From NCBI RefSeq assembly GCF_014137975.1, contig NZ_JACGWZ010000009.1:1-64000 (forward strand): DNA of 64,000 nt. Reading direction: 5' to 3'. Both the position numbers and the translations under genes were made by a program. Shown piece after piece: positions 50,730-59,379 of the stretch (its first letter is position 1; each line of letters opens with the position of its first letter). The DNA comes from Halosaccharopolyspora lacisalsi (lineage in GTDB: Bacteria > Actinomycetota > Actinomycetes > Mycobacteriales > Pseudonocardiaceae). The notes beneath the pieces are model-generated. The model did not search any database, was not told the DNA's origin, and saw nothing but the letters and a program-made list of their open reading frames with translations.

Positions 50730-51926
50730 CTACGCCATCGTGACGGCGTTGCGACCACCGGACTTGGCGGCCAACAGCGCCGCGTCGGCGGCCACCAGCA
50801 GATCCGGCAACTCGTAACCGAACCGCACCGAGGTCGCCACCCCGATGCTCACGGTCACGTCGTCGAGCTCGCACGGGCGGCCGTGGACGTCCTGCGCCGG
50901 CACGGACAGCGAGGCGGTCGCCGCCCGAACGCGCTGCGCGACCGCACGAGCGACCTCGGTGTCGGCCCCGGGAAGCAGCACCACGAACTCCTCACCGCCG
51001 AAGCGCCCCACCACGTCCTCCTTGCGCACGCTGCCGCGCAGCATCAGCGCCACGGCGGCCAGCACCGCGTCCCCGGCGAGATGGCCGATCTCGTCGTTGA
51101 CCCGCTTGAAGTGGTCGAGGTCGAGCAGCAGCACGGCGGCGGGATGCCCCCGGTTTCCGACGCGCACCAGTTCCGCACGAGCGCGCCGCTCCCAGTGCAT
51201 CGCGTTGGCCAGCCCGGTCTTGCCGTCGCGCTGCGCGGAGCGGCGCCACTGCGGCAGCTGACCGGCCAGGTCCAGCAGCGCCAGCGGCGGCACCGCCAAC
51301 AGCGCCGAGGCGGGGTACGCGTCCACCGCCATCGCCAGCAGGCCACCCAGGCTCGCCGCCACGATGCCCAGCAGGACGTCGATCGGCTCGCCCAGCACTC
51401 CCCGGCGAGAGGCGTCCGGGCTGCGCAACCGGAGTCCGACCGCGATCACGAAGGCCCGCGCCAGCAGCAGCACCGTCGCGCTCAGCACGAGCAGCACCGG
51501 GTTCCAGGACGGGTGCTGCCAGCCGATCACCCAGCGCGCCGCGAAGACCGCCAGGGTGGTCGCGGCCGTGGTGAACATCCAGCGGTACAGCTCGGGACGA
51601 TTGTCGAGCACCCCGTGCAGCGCGGGGCCGAGCAGCAACAGCACGAGCATGTTCGGCGGCAGCGTCAGTATTCCCGCCGCCAGGTAGGCAATGTGGAGCG
51701 TCCACGGGTTGCGCCGGATCTCCTTGCGCAGGTGGATCGACAACGAGGTGGCCACGATCACCACACCGGCCGTGATCGCGATCATGGCGAACAGCCGCAG
51801 CGCGCCCATGCTCGGTGGCGACGTGGTCGCGATGACCAACGTCACCACGATCAGGGCGACGGACTGCACCGCCAGCACGTAGACCAGCGCGGGTGGACGC
51901 AGTTTCCACAGCGACCAATCCCCCAT
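50730..51926 (-). CDS. Membrane-bound GGDEF diguanylate cyclase
   Basis: This 398-residue protein starts at ATG 51926 (GAAGG upstream). Six or seven transmembrane helices fill residues 10-225. The GGDEF domain occupies about 235-398: KTGLANAMHWERRARAEL, LLLDLDHFKRVNDEIGHLAGD, then VGRFGGEEFVVLLPGAD with an intact GGEEF active loop. RKED five residues before it fits the RxxD inhibitory c-di-GMP-binding site, so product inhibition is expected. This is the third c-di-GMP gene within 10 kb and the only one with a membrane sensor. It is divergent from the MacS-like kinase gene. Confidence 0.9.
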   Translation of the reverse strand: MGDWSLWKLRPPALVYVLAVQSVALIVVTLVIATTSPPSMGALRLFAMIAITAGVVIVATSLSIHLRKEIRRNPWTLHIAYLAAGILTLPPNMLVLLLLGPALHGVLDNRPELYRWMFTTAATTLAVFAARWVIGWQHPSWNPVLLVLSATVLLLARAFVIAVGLRLRSPDASRRGVLGEPIDVLLGIVAASLGGLLAMAVDAYPASALLAVPPLALLDLAGQLPQWRRSAQRDGKTGLANAMHWERRARAELVRVGNRGHPAAVLLLDLDHFKRVNDEIGHLAGDAVLAAVALMLRGSVRKEDVVGRFGGEEFVVLLPGADTEVARAVAQRVRAATASLSVPAQDVHGRPCELDDVTVSIGVATSVRFGYELPDLLVAADAALLAAKSGGRNAVTMA

Positions 51927-52101
51927 GTGCCCTTCACACCTCCCGGGAGGAGCCTCGCACTGACGACACCGGAGTGGAGCTCCACCCGTACGATCGCGCT
52001 TCGAACGCTCCCTGTCACCAACAATCGTGAATCCGATTCGGCGCCAAGGGTTGCTCCTCCGCTCTCGTACGGCAGGATGACCGCCGGGGGAAGGAGCAGT
52101 T

Positions 52102-53343
52102 GTGGCCAATCAGCGAACGACCGGCGAGCGAGTGGACTCTCGAAACACGACCAGTGACCAAACGTTACAACCTTCGACGCATCCACCGGACGGCCGGTCA
52201 CCACTGTGGCGCGCGCACAACGTCATGCGCGTCGTCATGCTCTGCTACGCGCTGATCTGGTTCACGATCCTGGTGGACGATTACGCGTACCCGTTGCTGG
52301 GAACGGCCGTACTCGTGGTCATGGCACTGTGGACCGCTTTCACGATCCATCGTTACCGACACCGTTCCGGACGGACGAACAGGTTGGTGCTGGCCGACCA
52401 GGTCGTGGTCACGGCGCTGTTCGCGATCTGCGCCCTCGTCATGACCGACGATCAACTCAAGGCCGGGCTGCCCACGGTGGTCACGATCTGGCAGGGATCG
52501 ATGGTCACCTCGGCCGCCGTGCAGTGGGGAATGCTCGGTGGCGGGATCTGCGGTGTGGTGGCCGCGGTGGGCAACCTCCTGATGCGCGGTCTCATCGACT
52601 CCAACATGGCCATGGACACGGTGCTGCACGTCGGTACCGGGCTGCTGCTCGGTCTCGCATCGGACACGGCTGTCCGCTCCACCGAGCGGCTGAGCAAGGC
52701 ACTGCGCGCGGAAGCCGCCACGGCCGAACGGGAGCGGCTGGCCCGGTCCATCCACGACAGCGTGTTGCAGGTACTCGCGCGGGTGCGCAAGCGCGGCGCG
52801 GAAATGGGCGGCGAGGCGGCCGACCTCGCCCGCCTCGCCGGTGAGCAGGAGGTCACGCTGCGCGCGCTGATCGCGTCGAGCCCCCCGGAACCGGACGAGG
52901 ACGGTGGCCAGGATCTCGCCGCCCGGTTGCAGGCGCTGAGCACCGCCAGGGTCCAGATCTCGGTCCCCGCCACACCGGTCCCACTACCAGTCGCGACGGC
53001 CTCGGACCTGTTCTCGACGGTACGAGAGGCGTTGGAGAACGCCGATCGACACGCGGGGGACGAAGCGCGGGTGTGGGTGCTGTTGGAGGATCTCACCGAA
53101 GAGGTCGTGATCAGCATCAGGGACGATGGAGAGGGCATTCCCGAAGGCAGGTTGGCCGTGGCCGAGTCGCAGGGCCGGATGGGCGTGGCCCAGTCCATCC
53201 GGGGTCGGGTCGAGGGGTTGGGTGGCACCGCCACCCTGGAAACCGCGCCCGGCGAGGGCACCGAGTGGGAGCTGCGGGTCCCTCGACCGGAGTCCTCCGA
53301 CCGGCAGCACGGCAGTGGGCACCGTGGAGGAGTGAGTCGATGA
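52102..53343 (+). CDS. MacS-family sensor histidine kinase
   Basis: This 413-residue protein starts at GTG 52102 with GGAAGGAG upstream. About five transmembrane helices (residues 38-195) form a DUF5931-like sensor region beginning SPLWRAHNVMRVVMLCYALIW. The dimerisation/phosphoacceptor helix is ERERLARSIHDSVLQVLARV near 212, with the His of the HD-x-x-x-Q box. The HATPase domain has TVREALENADRHAG near 305 and DDGEGIPEGR near 345. The stop overlaps the response-regulator ATG (ATGA). In Streptomyces MacRS controls membrane and wall proteins and morphology. Confidence 0.85.
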   Translation: MANQRTTGERVDSRNTTSDQTLQPSTHPPDGRSPLWRAHNVMRVVMLCYALIWFTILVDDYAYPLLGTAVLVVMALWTAFTIHRYRHRSGRTNRLVLADQVVVTALFAICALVMTDDQLKAGLPTVVTIWQGSMVTSAAVQWGMLGGGICGVVAAVGNLLMRGLIDSNMAMDTVLHVGTGLLLGLASDTAVRSTERLSKALRAEAATAERERLARSIHDSVLQVLARVRKRGAEMGGEAADLARLAGEQEVTLRALIASSPPEPDEDGGQDLAARLQALSTARVQISVPATPVPLPVATASDLFSTVREALENADRHAGDEARVWVLLEDLTEEVVISIRDDGEGIPEGRLAVAESQGRMGVAQSIRGRVEGLGGTATLETAPGEGTEWELRVPRPESSDRQHGSGHRGGVSR

Positions 53344-54002
53344 TCGACGTCTCGGTGATGGTGGTCGACGACCATCCGATGTGGCGCGACGGAGTGGCCA
53401 GGGACCTGCAGGAGCGCGGGTTCGAGATGGCCGCCACGGCCGGGGACGCGGAGGCCGCGCTACGCATCGCGCGGACGGTGCGGCCCGACGTGGTGCTGAT
53501 GGACCTCAACCTCGGCGACACTTCCGGGGTCGAGGCGTCCCGGCAGATCACCCAGGAGGTCTCGGGCACTCGCGTCCTGGTGCTGTCGGCCAGCGGGGAG
53601 CACAGCGACGTGCTGGAGGCGGTCAAGGCGGGTGCGTCCGGCTACCTGGTCAAGTCCGCCTCCGCGGAGGAACTGGTGGACGCGATCCGGCGCACGGCCA
53701 TGGGCGACGCCGTGTTCACCCCCGGCCTGGCCGGGCTGGTGCTGGGTGAGTACCGCCGGATGGCCGTCGCCCCGGACTCCGGCTCACGGGCCCCGACGCT
53801 GACGCCGCAGGAGACCAACGTGCTCCAGCAGGTCGCCAAGGGACTCACCGCACGGCAGATCGCCAACAAACTGGTGATTTCGCACCGCACGGTCGAGAAC
53901 CACGTTCAGTCCACCCTGCGCAAGCTACAGCTGCACAACCGCGTCGAACTCGCTCGCTACGCCATCGAGCACGGCCTCGACGGCGACGACTCCGAGAAGT
54001 GA
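53340..54002 (+). CDS. NarL/LuxR-type response regulator (MacR-like)
   Basis: This 220-residue protein has a receiver domain at 1-120 with VVDDHPMWRDGV, the phospho-Asp in VVLMDLNLGDTSG near residue 53, and LVKSASAEELVDAI with the conserved Lys. The LuxR-type helix-turn-helix is near 155-215: LTPQETNVLQQVAKGLTARQIANKLVISHRTVENHVQSTLRKLQL. It is coupled to the kinase by the ATGA overlap. A possible target site resembling the Streptomyces MacR palindrome lies at 55975-55990. Confidence 0.9.
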   Translation: MIDVSVMVVDDHPMWRDGVARDLQERGFEMAATAGDAEAALRIARTVRPDVVLMDLNLGDTSGVEASRQITQEVSGTRVLVLSASGEHSDVLEAVKAGASGYLVKSASAEELVDAIRRTAMGDAVFTPGLAGLVLGEYRRMAVAPDSGSRAPTLTPQETNVLQQVAKGLTARQIANKLVISHRTVENHVQSTLRKLQLHNRVELARYAIEHGLDGDDSEK

Positions 54003-54110
54003 AGCGGAGCAAGGCGAGGCAAGGCGGAAAGGCCACGGGTTCGCGCGGACCGTGTCCCCAGCGACACCGTGCACCACGCCCATGACGGTGCACTCTGCCC
54101 AGTAGGGCTA

Positions 54111-54157
54111 CCCGGTTTCGCGCGAAAGCGGACTTTCCCGGTTTCGCGCGAAAGCGG
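54111..54157. repeat. Two tandem 21-bp repeats, each a near-perfect palindrome
   Basis: CCCGGTTTCGCGCGAAAGCGG occurs at 54111-54131 and 54137-54157, 26 bp apart. Each contains the perfect 12-bp palindrome TTTCGCGCGAAA. They lie in the 181-bp gap between the convergent macR and ptsI genes, so they may be twin terminators, or paired protein-binding sites. Confidence 0.8.
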
Positions 54158-54183
54158 GCGAAACTCACCCGATCGGGTGCACC

Positions 54184-55821
54184 TCACTCCAGGACGGCAC
54201 GGGCCGCCCGGCGCGCGTCCACCGGACCCGCCGCGGCCAGCGCCGCTTCCGCGGCCCGGCGGTAAGTACTCAGTGGATGACCCGCCAGCGCGGATCCCAC
54301 GGCGGGCACCGCCGCCGCGACCATCGACAGGCTGCCAACGCCGAGCCCGACGAGCACGCGAGCCAGCAGCGGGTCGGCGGCGGCCTCCCCGCACACGCCC
54401 ACCGACTTGTCGAGGTCCCGGCCGGCCCGACCGACCGCGTCGATCAGCCGCAGCAGGGCGGGCTGCCAGGGATCGTTGAGCTCGGCCAGCGCCCCCAGCA
54501 TCCGATCGGCCGCGAAGACGTACTGGGCGAGGTCGTTGGTGCCGATGCTGACGAAGTCGACCGCCTCCAGGATCTCCGGTGCGCTCAACGCGGCGGCGGG
54601 AACCTCGATCATCACCCCGGCGCGGTCGACACCGGCCGCACGGGCCCGCTCGGCGAACCACCGCGCCTCCGCTGCGGTGGCCACCATGGGGGCCATCACC
54701 GAGACCTCGGCCCCGGAGTCGGCGGCGGCCGCGGCGATCGCCTCCAACTGCCGGTCGAGCACACCCGGCTGCTCGAAGGAGACGCGCAGCCCACGCACCC
54801 CCAGCGCGGGGTTCGGCTCCGTACCCGGTTCGAGAAAGGACAGTGGCTTGTCCGCGCCCGCGTCCAGGGTGCGCACCACGACGGGCTGCCCCGCGAAGGG
54901 CGTCAGCACCTCGGCGTACGCCCGGCGCTGGGTGCTCACGTCGGGTTCCTCGGCGGCGGCGAGGTAGCAGAACTCGGTGCGGAACAGGCCGACTCCCTGG
55001 GCGCCGGCCTCGACCGCCCCCTGCGCGTCGGTCACCGAGCCGACGTTGGCGAGGACCTTGACGGCGTGACCGTCGGCCGTGGCCGCCGTTCCGTCCCACT
55101 CCTCGCCCGCCACGCGGTCGACGGCCTCGACGGGCACAGGCTGGTCGGACAGGTCGACGGTGCCCGCGTCCCCGTCGACCACGGCCCCCACGGCGCTGTC
55201 GGCGGCGAGCACTCCGCGCGCGGCGACCACGGCCGGGATTCCCAGCGAACGCGCCAGGATCGCGGTGTGGCTGGTCGGCCCGCCTTCCTCGGTGACCAGC
55301 GCGAGCACCAGGGCCGGATCCAGGTCGGCGGTGTCGGCGGGAGCGAGGTCGCGGGCGAGCAACACGGCGGGCCGGTCGAGTCCGGGGACGCCGGGGGCGT
55401 CGACACCGATCAGCGAAGCGATGATCCGGTCCCGCACGTCGTGCACGTCGCGGACCCGCTCGGCGAGGTAACCGCCCGCCTCGCGCAGCGCGTCGGCGAA
55501 ACCGTTGGCGGCCTCCTGGACGGCGCGGGGCGCGGGCAGCGAACGAGTGGTGACCAGTTGCTCGGCCTGGGAGATCAGCGCCGGGTCCACCGCCATCGCG
55601 GCCGTGGTCTCCAGGACGGCCTTCGCGTCGCCCTCGACCTCGGCCGCGCGGGCCGACAGCCGACCGGCGACGTCCTCCGCGGCCGGACGAATGAGTCCCG
55701 ACTCGGCCTCGGGACTGACGGGAGCGGGTGTGGAGGGAGGTTCGGGAAGGGGTTCGGCCACGCGGACGAGAGGTCCGGCGGCACGTCCGGTACTCACTCC
55801 GACACCACTAATACTCGACAT
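54184..55821 (-). CDS. ptsI: PTS enzyme I (phosphoenolpyruvate-protein phosphotransferase)
   Basis: This 545-residue protein is the first component of the sugar phosphotransferase system and moves phosphate from PEP to HPr. The N-terminal HPr-binding and swivelling domain has the phospho-His in TEEGGPTSHTAILARSLGIPAVV near residue 180. The PEP-binding TIM barrel has VGLFRTEFCYL near 285, PVVVRTLDAGADKPLSFL near 315, FVSIGTNDLAQYVFAADR near 440 and the Cys in SVGVCGEAAADP near 485. Slightly shorter than the 570 residues of E. coli, it is normal for actinobacteria. It starts at ATG 55821. No ptsH or EII gene is adjacent. Confidence 0.93.
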   Translation of the reverse strand: MSSISGVGVSTGRAAGPLVRVAEPLPEPPSTPAPVSPEAESGLIRPAAEDVAGRLSARAAEVEGDAKAVLETTAAMAVDPALISQAEQLVTTRSLPAPRAVQEAANGFADALREAGGYLAERVRDVHDVRDRIIASLIGVDAPGVPGLDRPAVLLARDLAPADTADLDPALVLALVTEEGGPTSHTAILARSLGIPAVVAARGVLAADSAVGAVVDGDAGTVDLSDQPVPVEAVDRVAGEEWDGTAATADGHAVKVLANVGSVTDAQGAVEAGAQGVGLFRTEFCYLAAAEEPDVSTQRRAYAEVLTPFAGQPVVVRTLDAGADKPLSFLEPGTEPNPALGVRGLRVSFEQPGVLDRQLEAIAAAAADSGAEVSVMAPMVATAAEARWFAERARAAGVDRAGVMIEVPAAALSAPEILEAVDFVSIGTNDLAQYVFAADRMLGALAELNDPWQPALLRLIDAVGRAGRDLDKSVGVCGEAAADPLLARVLVGLGVGSLSMVAAAVPAVGSALAGHPLSTYRRAAEAALAAAGPVDARRAARAVLE

Positions 55822-55955
55822 GGTCTAGACCATACCTCTCTCCGTGTTCACCTGCGAGGATGGTAGGTAATTCCGTCGCGACCCTGCTCAACCGCGCGGC
55901 ACGAAAGCCCCGGGGCAGAGGGATTCTACGTCCGTCGAACGACGCGATCCGGCCA

Positions 55956-55990
55956 TTACTCATGAGTAACCAGTTGAGTAGGCGTACGGA
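55956..55990. promoter_or_regulatory. Palindromic operator cluster, possible MacR site
   Basis: A perfect 14-bp palindrome TTACTCATGAGTAA (55956-55969) is followed six bases later by TGAGTAGGCGTACGGA (55975-55990). The latter fits the remembered Streptomyces MacR pattern TGAGTACnnGTACTCA with three mismatches. The gene at 56027 starts 36 bases further on. Confidence 0.45.
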
Positions 55991-56026
55991 TCCGGTGACC
56001 CCCCGGCGACCAGCACTCTTGGGCCC

Positions 56027-56431
56027 ATGACAACACGATCGAATCAGACACTCGACCACGACTCGTCCTCCTCGATCGCGCGGATCGCCACGATGTGCGC
56101 CGACATCGGTGCGGAGCTCGACCGCCTCGGCGGTAAACCGTCCTCGCAGGACAGCACGGCCCGTGGCCCCGACCTGGTGCGCGGGGAACCCGTCGATACC
56201 AGCTATGCCGAGCCCCGCCGGTCTCCGACCGCTTCGGCGGACGGGGCCGCCTCGGCGCGGGGAACGGTGGTGGTGCTCCCAAAAGTACTGCGGCTCGACG
56301 GAGGCGCCCTCTCCGGTGCGGCACCCGGCGGAAGGGCGCGCGACGCGGCCCTGCTGCTGGCGGGGTTCGTGCTTTCGACGGCGGGCGCCCACTGTGCACG
56401 CCGTGTGTTGGCGAGACGACCTAGCAGGTAA
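56027..56431 (+). CDS. Small protein with one membrane segment
   Basis: This 134-residue protein starts at ATG 56027 and lacks a clear ribosome site. The N-terminus has SIARIATMCADIGAELDRLGG, and the middle is disordered. A hydrophobic helix near 106-122 (RDAALLLAGFVLSTAGAH) is followed by a basic end (CARRVLARRPSR). Not recognised. Support comes from the promoter-like palindromes upstream and the terminator downstream. Confidence 0.5.
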   Translation: MTTRSNQTLDHDSSSSIARIATMCADIGAELDRLGGKPSSQDSTARGPDLVRGEPVDTSYAEPRRSPTASADGAASARGTVVVLPKVLRLDGGALSGAAPGGRARDAALLLAGFVLSTAGAHCARRVLARRPSR

Positions 56432-56651
56432 CCGGTTCGGCCGTGCCTCCCCGCTCTCCGCCGCGATGTCACCGGATCCGGTGATTCTGAGCGAAATCGA
56501 TGCCCCCGTTCGGGCGTATTTTCCGGGTGGGGCGCATCGTTCCCGCGTCGGTGGGCGTCAAAATAGGTGGTTGCCGCTCGTCGGTACGCGCCACCGACGA
56601 ACGCAACCGGTCGGAACCGGCCGTAACGCCCCCCGTACGGCCGCTCCGACC

Positions 56652-56697
56652 AGCCGTGAGTCCTTCGGAATCCGAAAAAACCGAAGGACTCACGGCT
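56652..56697. terminator. Strong bidirectional terminator
   Basis: The perfect 17-bp stem AGCCGTGAGTCCTTCGG / CCGAAGGACTCACGGCT surrounds a 12-base loop ending in AAAAAA. The rest of 56432-56717 shows only a weaker CGTCGGT/ACCGACG hairpin near 56580. Confidence 0.88.
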
Positions 56698-56717
56698 CTC
56701 CCACTTCCGAAGAACCC

Positions 56718-57050
56718 CTACTGGCCCTTGCGCAGGCCCAGGGCGTTGAGCGTCCCCTCGACCGGCCCCGGCCGGTGCTCGGGCAGCGCCCCCGGAGCGT
56801 GCTCGCCCACGGCCGCCACGACCTGCTCCGCCGCCGGGTTCACCGCCGACCACTCGCCGATCACGACGGTCGGCACGGTCTCGTTGCCCTCGGCCAGCGA
56901 CCGGACCGTGGCGGCGGCCTGCTGGTCCTGCCAGATGTCGACCTCGGTGAACTCCAGGCCCCTGCGCTTGAGCCCGGCCCGCAGCGAGGTGCAGAACGGA
57001 CATCCCGGCCGGGTGTAGACGGTCACCGCGTCGGCTTGCTGCTCTCCCAT
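56718..57050 (-). CDS. Mycoredoxin/glutaredoxin-like protein (CPFC)
   Basis: This 110-residue thioredoxin-fold protein has the active site RPGCPFCTSLRAGL near residue 17 (CPFC, as in NrdH and some glutaredoxin-like proteins; mycoredoxin-1 usually has CGYC). The cis-Pro motif is ETVPTVVIG near 58. The C-terminal extension of about 30 residues ends in GTLNALGLRKGQ. It probably reduces mixed disulfides using mycothiol or thioredoxin reductase. ATG 57050 is 18 bases after the MMPL stop on the same strand, so it may be co-transcribed with the exporter. Confidence 0.85.
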   Translation of the reverse strand: MGEQQADAVTVYTRPGCPFCTSLRAGLKRRGLEFTEVDIWQDQQAAATVRSLAEGNETVPTVVIGEWSAVNPAAEQVVAAVGEHAPGALPEHRPGPVEGTLNALGLRKGQ

Positions 57051-57068
57051 GAATCTCTCCGCTCTCGG

Positions 57069-59234
57069 CTATGAGGCCGTTTCGTGCTCGCGCCGCGAGG
57101 ACGACTCCTCGGCCTCGCCGACCCCGACCCGCTGTTGCAACCGCTTCAGCGGTCCCGGCGCCCACCACGCGGCGCGACCCATCAGCTTCAACACCGCGGG
57201 CACCAGAATCATTCGCACCACGGTCGCGTCCAGCGCCAGCGCGACGATCATGCCGACGCCGACCAGCCGCATGATCGTGACGCTGGAGAACGAGAACGCG
57301 CCGGTGACCACGATCAGCAGCAACGCGGCGGCCGTGATCATCCGTCCCGTGCGGACCAGGCCGGTGCGGACCGCCTCCTCGGTGGAAGCACCTCCCGCGC
57401 GCGCCTCCACCATCCGCGACAGCAGGAAGACCTCGTAGTCGGTGGAGAGCCCGAACACCACCGAGGCCATGAGCACGATGATGCCGACCGACACCGGCGC
57501 CGGGGTCACGTTGATCAGGTCGGCACCGTAGCCCTGCACGAAGATCCAGCTCAGCACGCCGAAGGTGGCCGACAGGCTCAGCGCGCTCATCACCACCGCC
57601 TTGATCGGCAGCAGCACCGAGCCGAAGGCCAGGAACATCAGCACCAGCGTCGCGCCGATCAGCAGGGCGGCCACCCACGGCAGCTGGTCGGCGGTGGCCC
57701 GCAAGCTGTCCAGGTTCAGCGCGGTCGGCCCACCGACCAGCATCTCGCTGCCGCCCGGGGGCGTCAGACCCCGGACGTCGGTGACCGCCTGGTTGGCCTG
57801 GTCGGTGTAGGGTCCGGTGGTCAGCGACGCGTTGAGCACGACGACGTCACCACCGGCACCGCTGGACCTGGCGGTGTCGATCCCCGGCACCTGACCGACC
57901 TCGGCGGCGAACCGCTGGACGGCGGGTGCGGGCGGGGCCGAGCCGTGCCCCTGCAGCACCACCTGGACGGCGTCGCTGCTCATGCCGGGGAACTCGGTCT
58001 GCAGCGTCTCGATCGCCTGCCGCGCCGGGTCGTTCTCGGGCAGGATCCGCTCGTCGGGGGCGCCGAACTGGGTGTTCAGGAACGGGGAGCCGAGCAGCAG
58101 GAGCACGGCGACGATCGGCACCGCCGTCAGCAGCGGACGCTTCATCACGCCGTCGGCGAACCGGCGCCAGCCCCGCCCCTCGCCGGAAGCGGAACCGGAA
58201 CGCTTCCCGCGCCACGGCACGGCGAGCTTGTCGACGCGGTGGCCCAGCATCCCCAGGATCGCCGGCAACAGGGTCAGCGAGATCACGGCCGCCAGCGCCA
58301 CCGCCGACATGCCGCCGAAGGCCAGCGACCGCAGGAAGCTCTGCGGGAACAGCAGCAGCCCGCCGAGGGCTACCACCAGCAGGGTCGCGGAGAACGCCAC
58401 GGTGCGACCGGCCGTGGCCACCGAGCGACGCACAGCCTCACCGGTGGACGCTCCGGCGGCGAGTTCCTCGCGGAACCGGCCCACGATGAACAGGCCGTAG
58501 TCGATGGCCAGTCCGAGTCCGAGCAGGCTGGCCACGTTGACCGCGAAGACGTTGACCTCGGCGAACAACGAGATCAGGTGCAGCAGGCCGAGCGAGCCGA
58601 ACACGGCCAGGCCACCGACGAGCACGGGCAGCGACGCGGCGACCACACCACCGAAGATGATCACCAGCAGCACCAGCACGACCGGCAGCGAGACGGCCTC
58701 GGCCATGGCGAGGTCGTTGGTGGTGTGCTGGGTCATGGACTGCTGCACCGGGATCTGACCCGCGACGTCGGTTTCCACGCCCCGGACCTGGAACCGGCCC
58801 TCGATCCGCTCGTAGGAGTCGGTCTTGGCGCCGAGATCCGAACCGGCGAGGGTGATCGTGGCCAGTCCGCTGGTGTGGTCGGAGTTGGTCAGCTGCGGCG
58901 CCGGCGTCCGCCAGTAGGACGTGACGTCGGTGACGGCGCCGGGCGGCAGGTCTCCCAGCGTCCGCTCGATCCTGGAGGCCACCGCCGGGTCGTCGACGGT
59001 CCCGCCCTGCGGAGCGCCGTAGATGACCACCAGGTCGCCGCCCGACGAGCCGAGGGCCTCCGAAGCGACCTCCTGGGCCTGCGCGGCTTCACTGCCGGGA
59101 GCCTCGTAACCGCCCTGGCTCACCTTGTCGAAGACGCCGAGTCCCCACGCACCGCCGCCGACGACGGCGAGCAGCAGCACGATCACCACCGGAAGGCGAT
59201 GTCGGTGGGTGAGCGATCCCCAGGAAGCGAACAA
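57069..59234 (-). CDS. MMPL/RND-type membrane transporter
   Basis: This 721-residue protein has the MMPL plan: one N-terminal helix (LPVVIVLLLAVVGGGAWGLG), a large outer domain, then a block of five to six helices, repeated twice. First block: SLPVVLVLLVIIFGGVVAASLPVLVG and VASLLGLGLAIDYGLFIVGRFREEL, whose Asp-Tyr pair is the proton-relay motif. Second block: VVFGLSTDYEVFLLSRMVEAR with the matching Asp-Tyr. The TTG start at 59234 is supported by GGAGG six bases upstream; homology starts immediately after it. It probably exports lipids or drugs. It is divergent from a TetR gene whose candidate operator lies between them. Confidence 0.9.
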   Translation of the reverse strand: MFASWGSLTHRHRLPVVIVLLLAVVGGGAWGLGVFDKVSQGGYEAPGSEAAQAQEVASEALGSSGGDLVVIYGAPQGGTVDDPAVASRIERTLGDLPPGAVTDVTSYWRTPAPQLTNSDHTSGLATITLAGSDLGAKTDSYERIEGRFQVRGVETDVAGQIPVQQSMTQHTTNDLAMAEAVSLPVVLVLLVIIFGGVVAASLPVLVGGLAVFGSLGLLHLISLFAEVNVFAVNVASLLGLGLAIDYGLFIVGRFREELAAGASTGEAVRRSVATAGRTVAFSATLLVVALGGLLLFPQSFLRSLAFGGMSAVALAAVISLTLLPAILGMLGHRVDKLAVPWRGKRSGSASGEGRGWRRFADGVMKRPLLTAVPIVAVLLLLGSPFLNTQFGAPDERILPENDPARQAIETLQTEFPGMSSDAVQVVLQGHGSAPPAPAVQRFAAEVGQVPGIDTARSSGAGGDVVVLNASLTTGPYTDQANQAVTDVRGLTPPGGSEMLVGGPTALNLDSLRATADQLPWVAALLIGATLVLMFLAFGSVLLPIKAVVMSALSLSATFGVLSWIFVQGYGADLINVTPAPVSVGIIVLMASVVFGLSTDYEVFLLSRMVEARAGGASTEEAVRTGLVRTGRMITAAALLLIVVTGAFSFSSVTIMRLVGVGMIVALALDATVVRMILVPAVLKLMGRAAWWAPGPLKRLQQRVGVGEAEESSSRREHETAS

Positions 59235-59302
59235 GGCTGACCTCCGGCTGTGTTGGTAGCTGCCCAGCGCGGCGACTACGGTGTCCTGGCTACCTTGAAC
59301 TG

Positions 59303-59319
59303 AGTAAACGGCGTTCACT
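59303..59319. promoter_or_regulatory. Candidate TetR operator between MMPL and TetR genes
   Basis: AGTAAACG-G-CGTTCACT is an 8-bp inverted repeat with one mismatch. It lies in the 145-bp divergent region and overlaps the upstream sequence of both genes. Confidence 0.55.
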
Positions 59320-59379
59320 ACCGCTGTGCCCCACAGTAGCGACGAGAAGCGCGTCCAGCACCCGATGGAGTGGCACACC

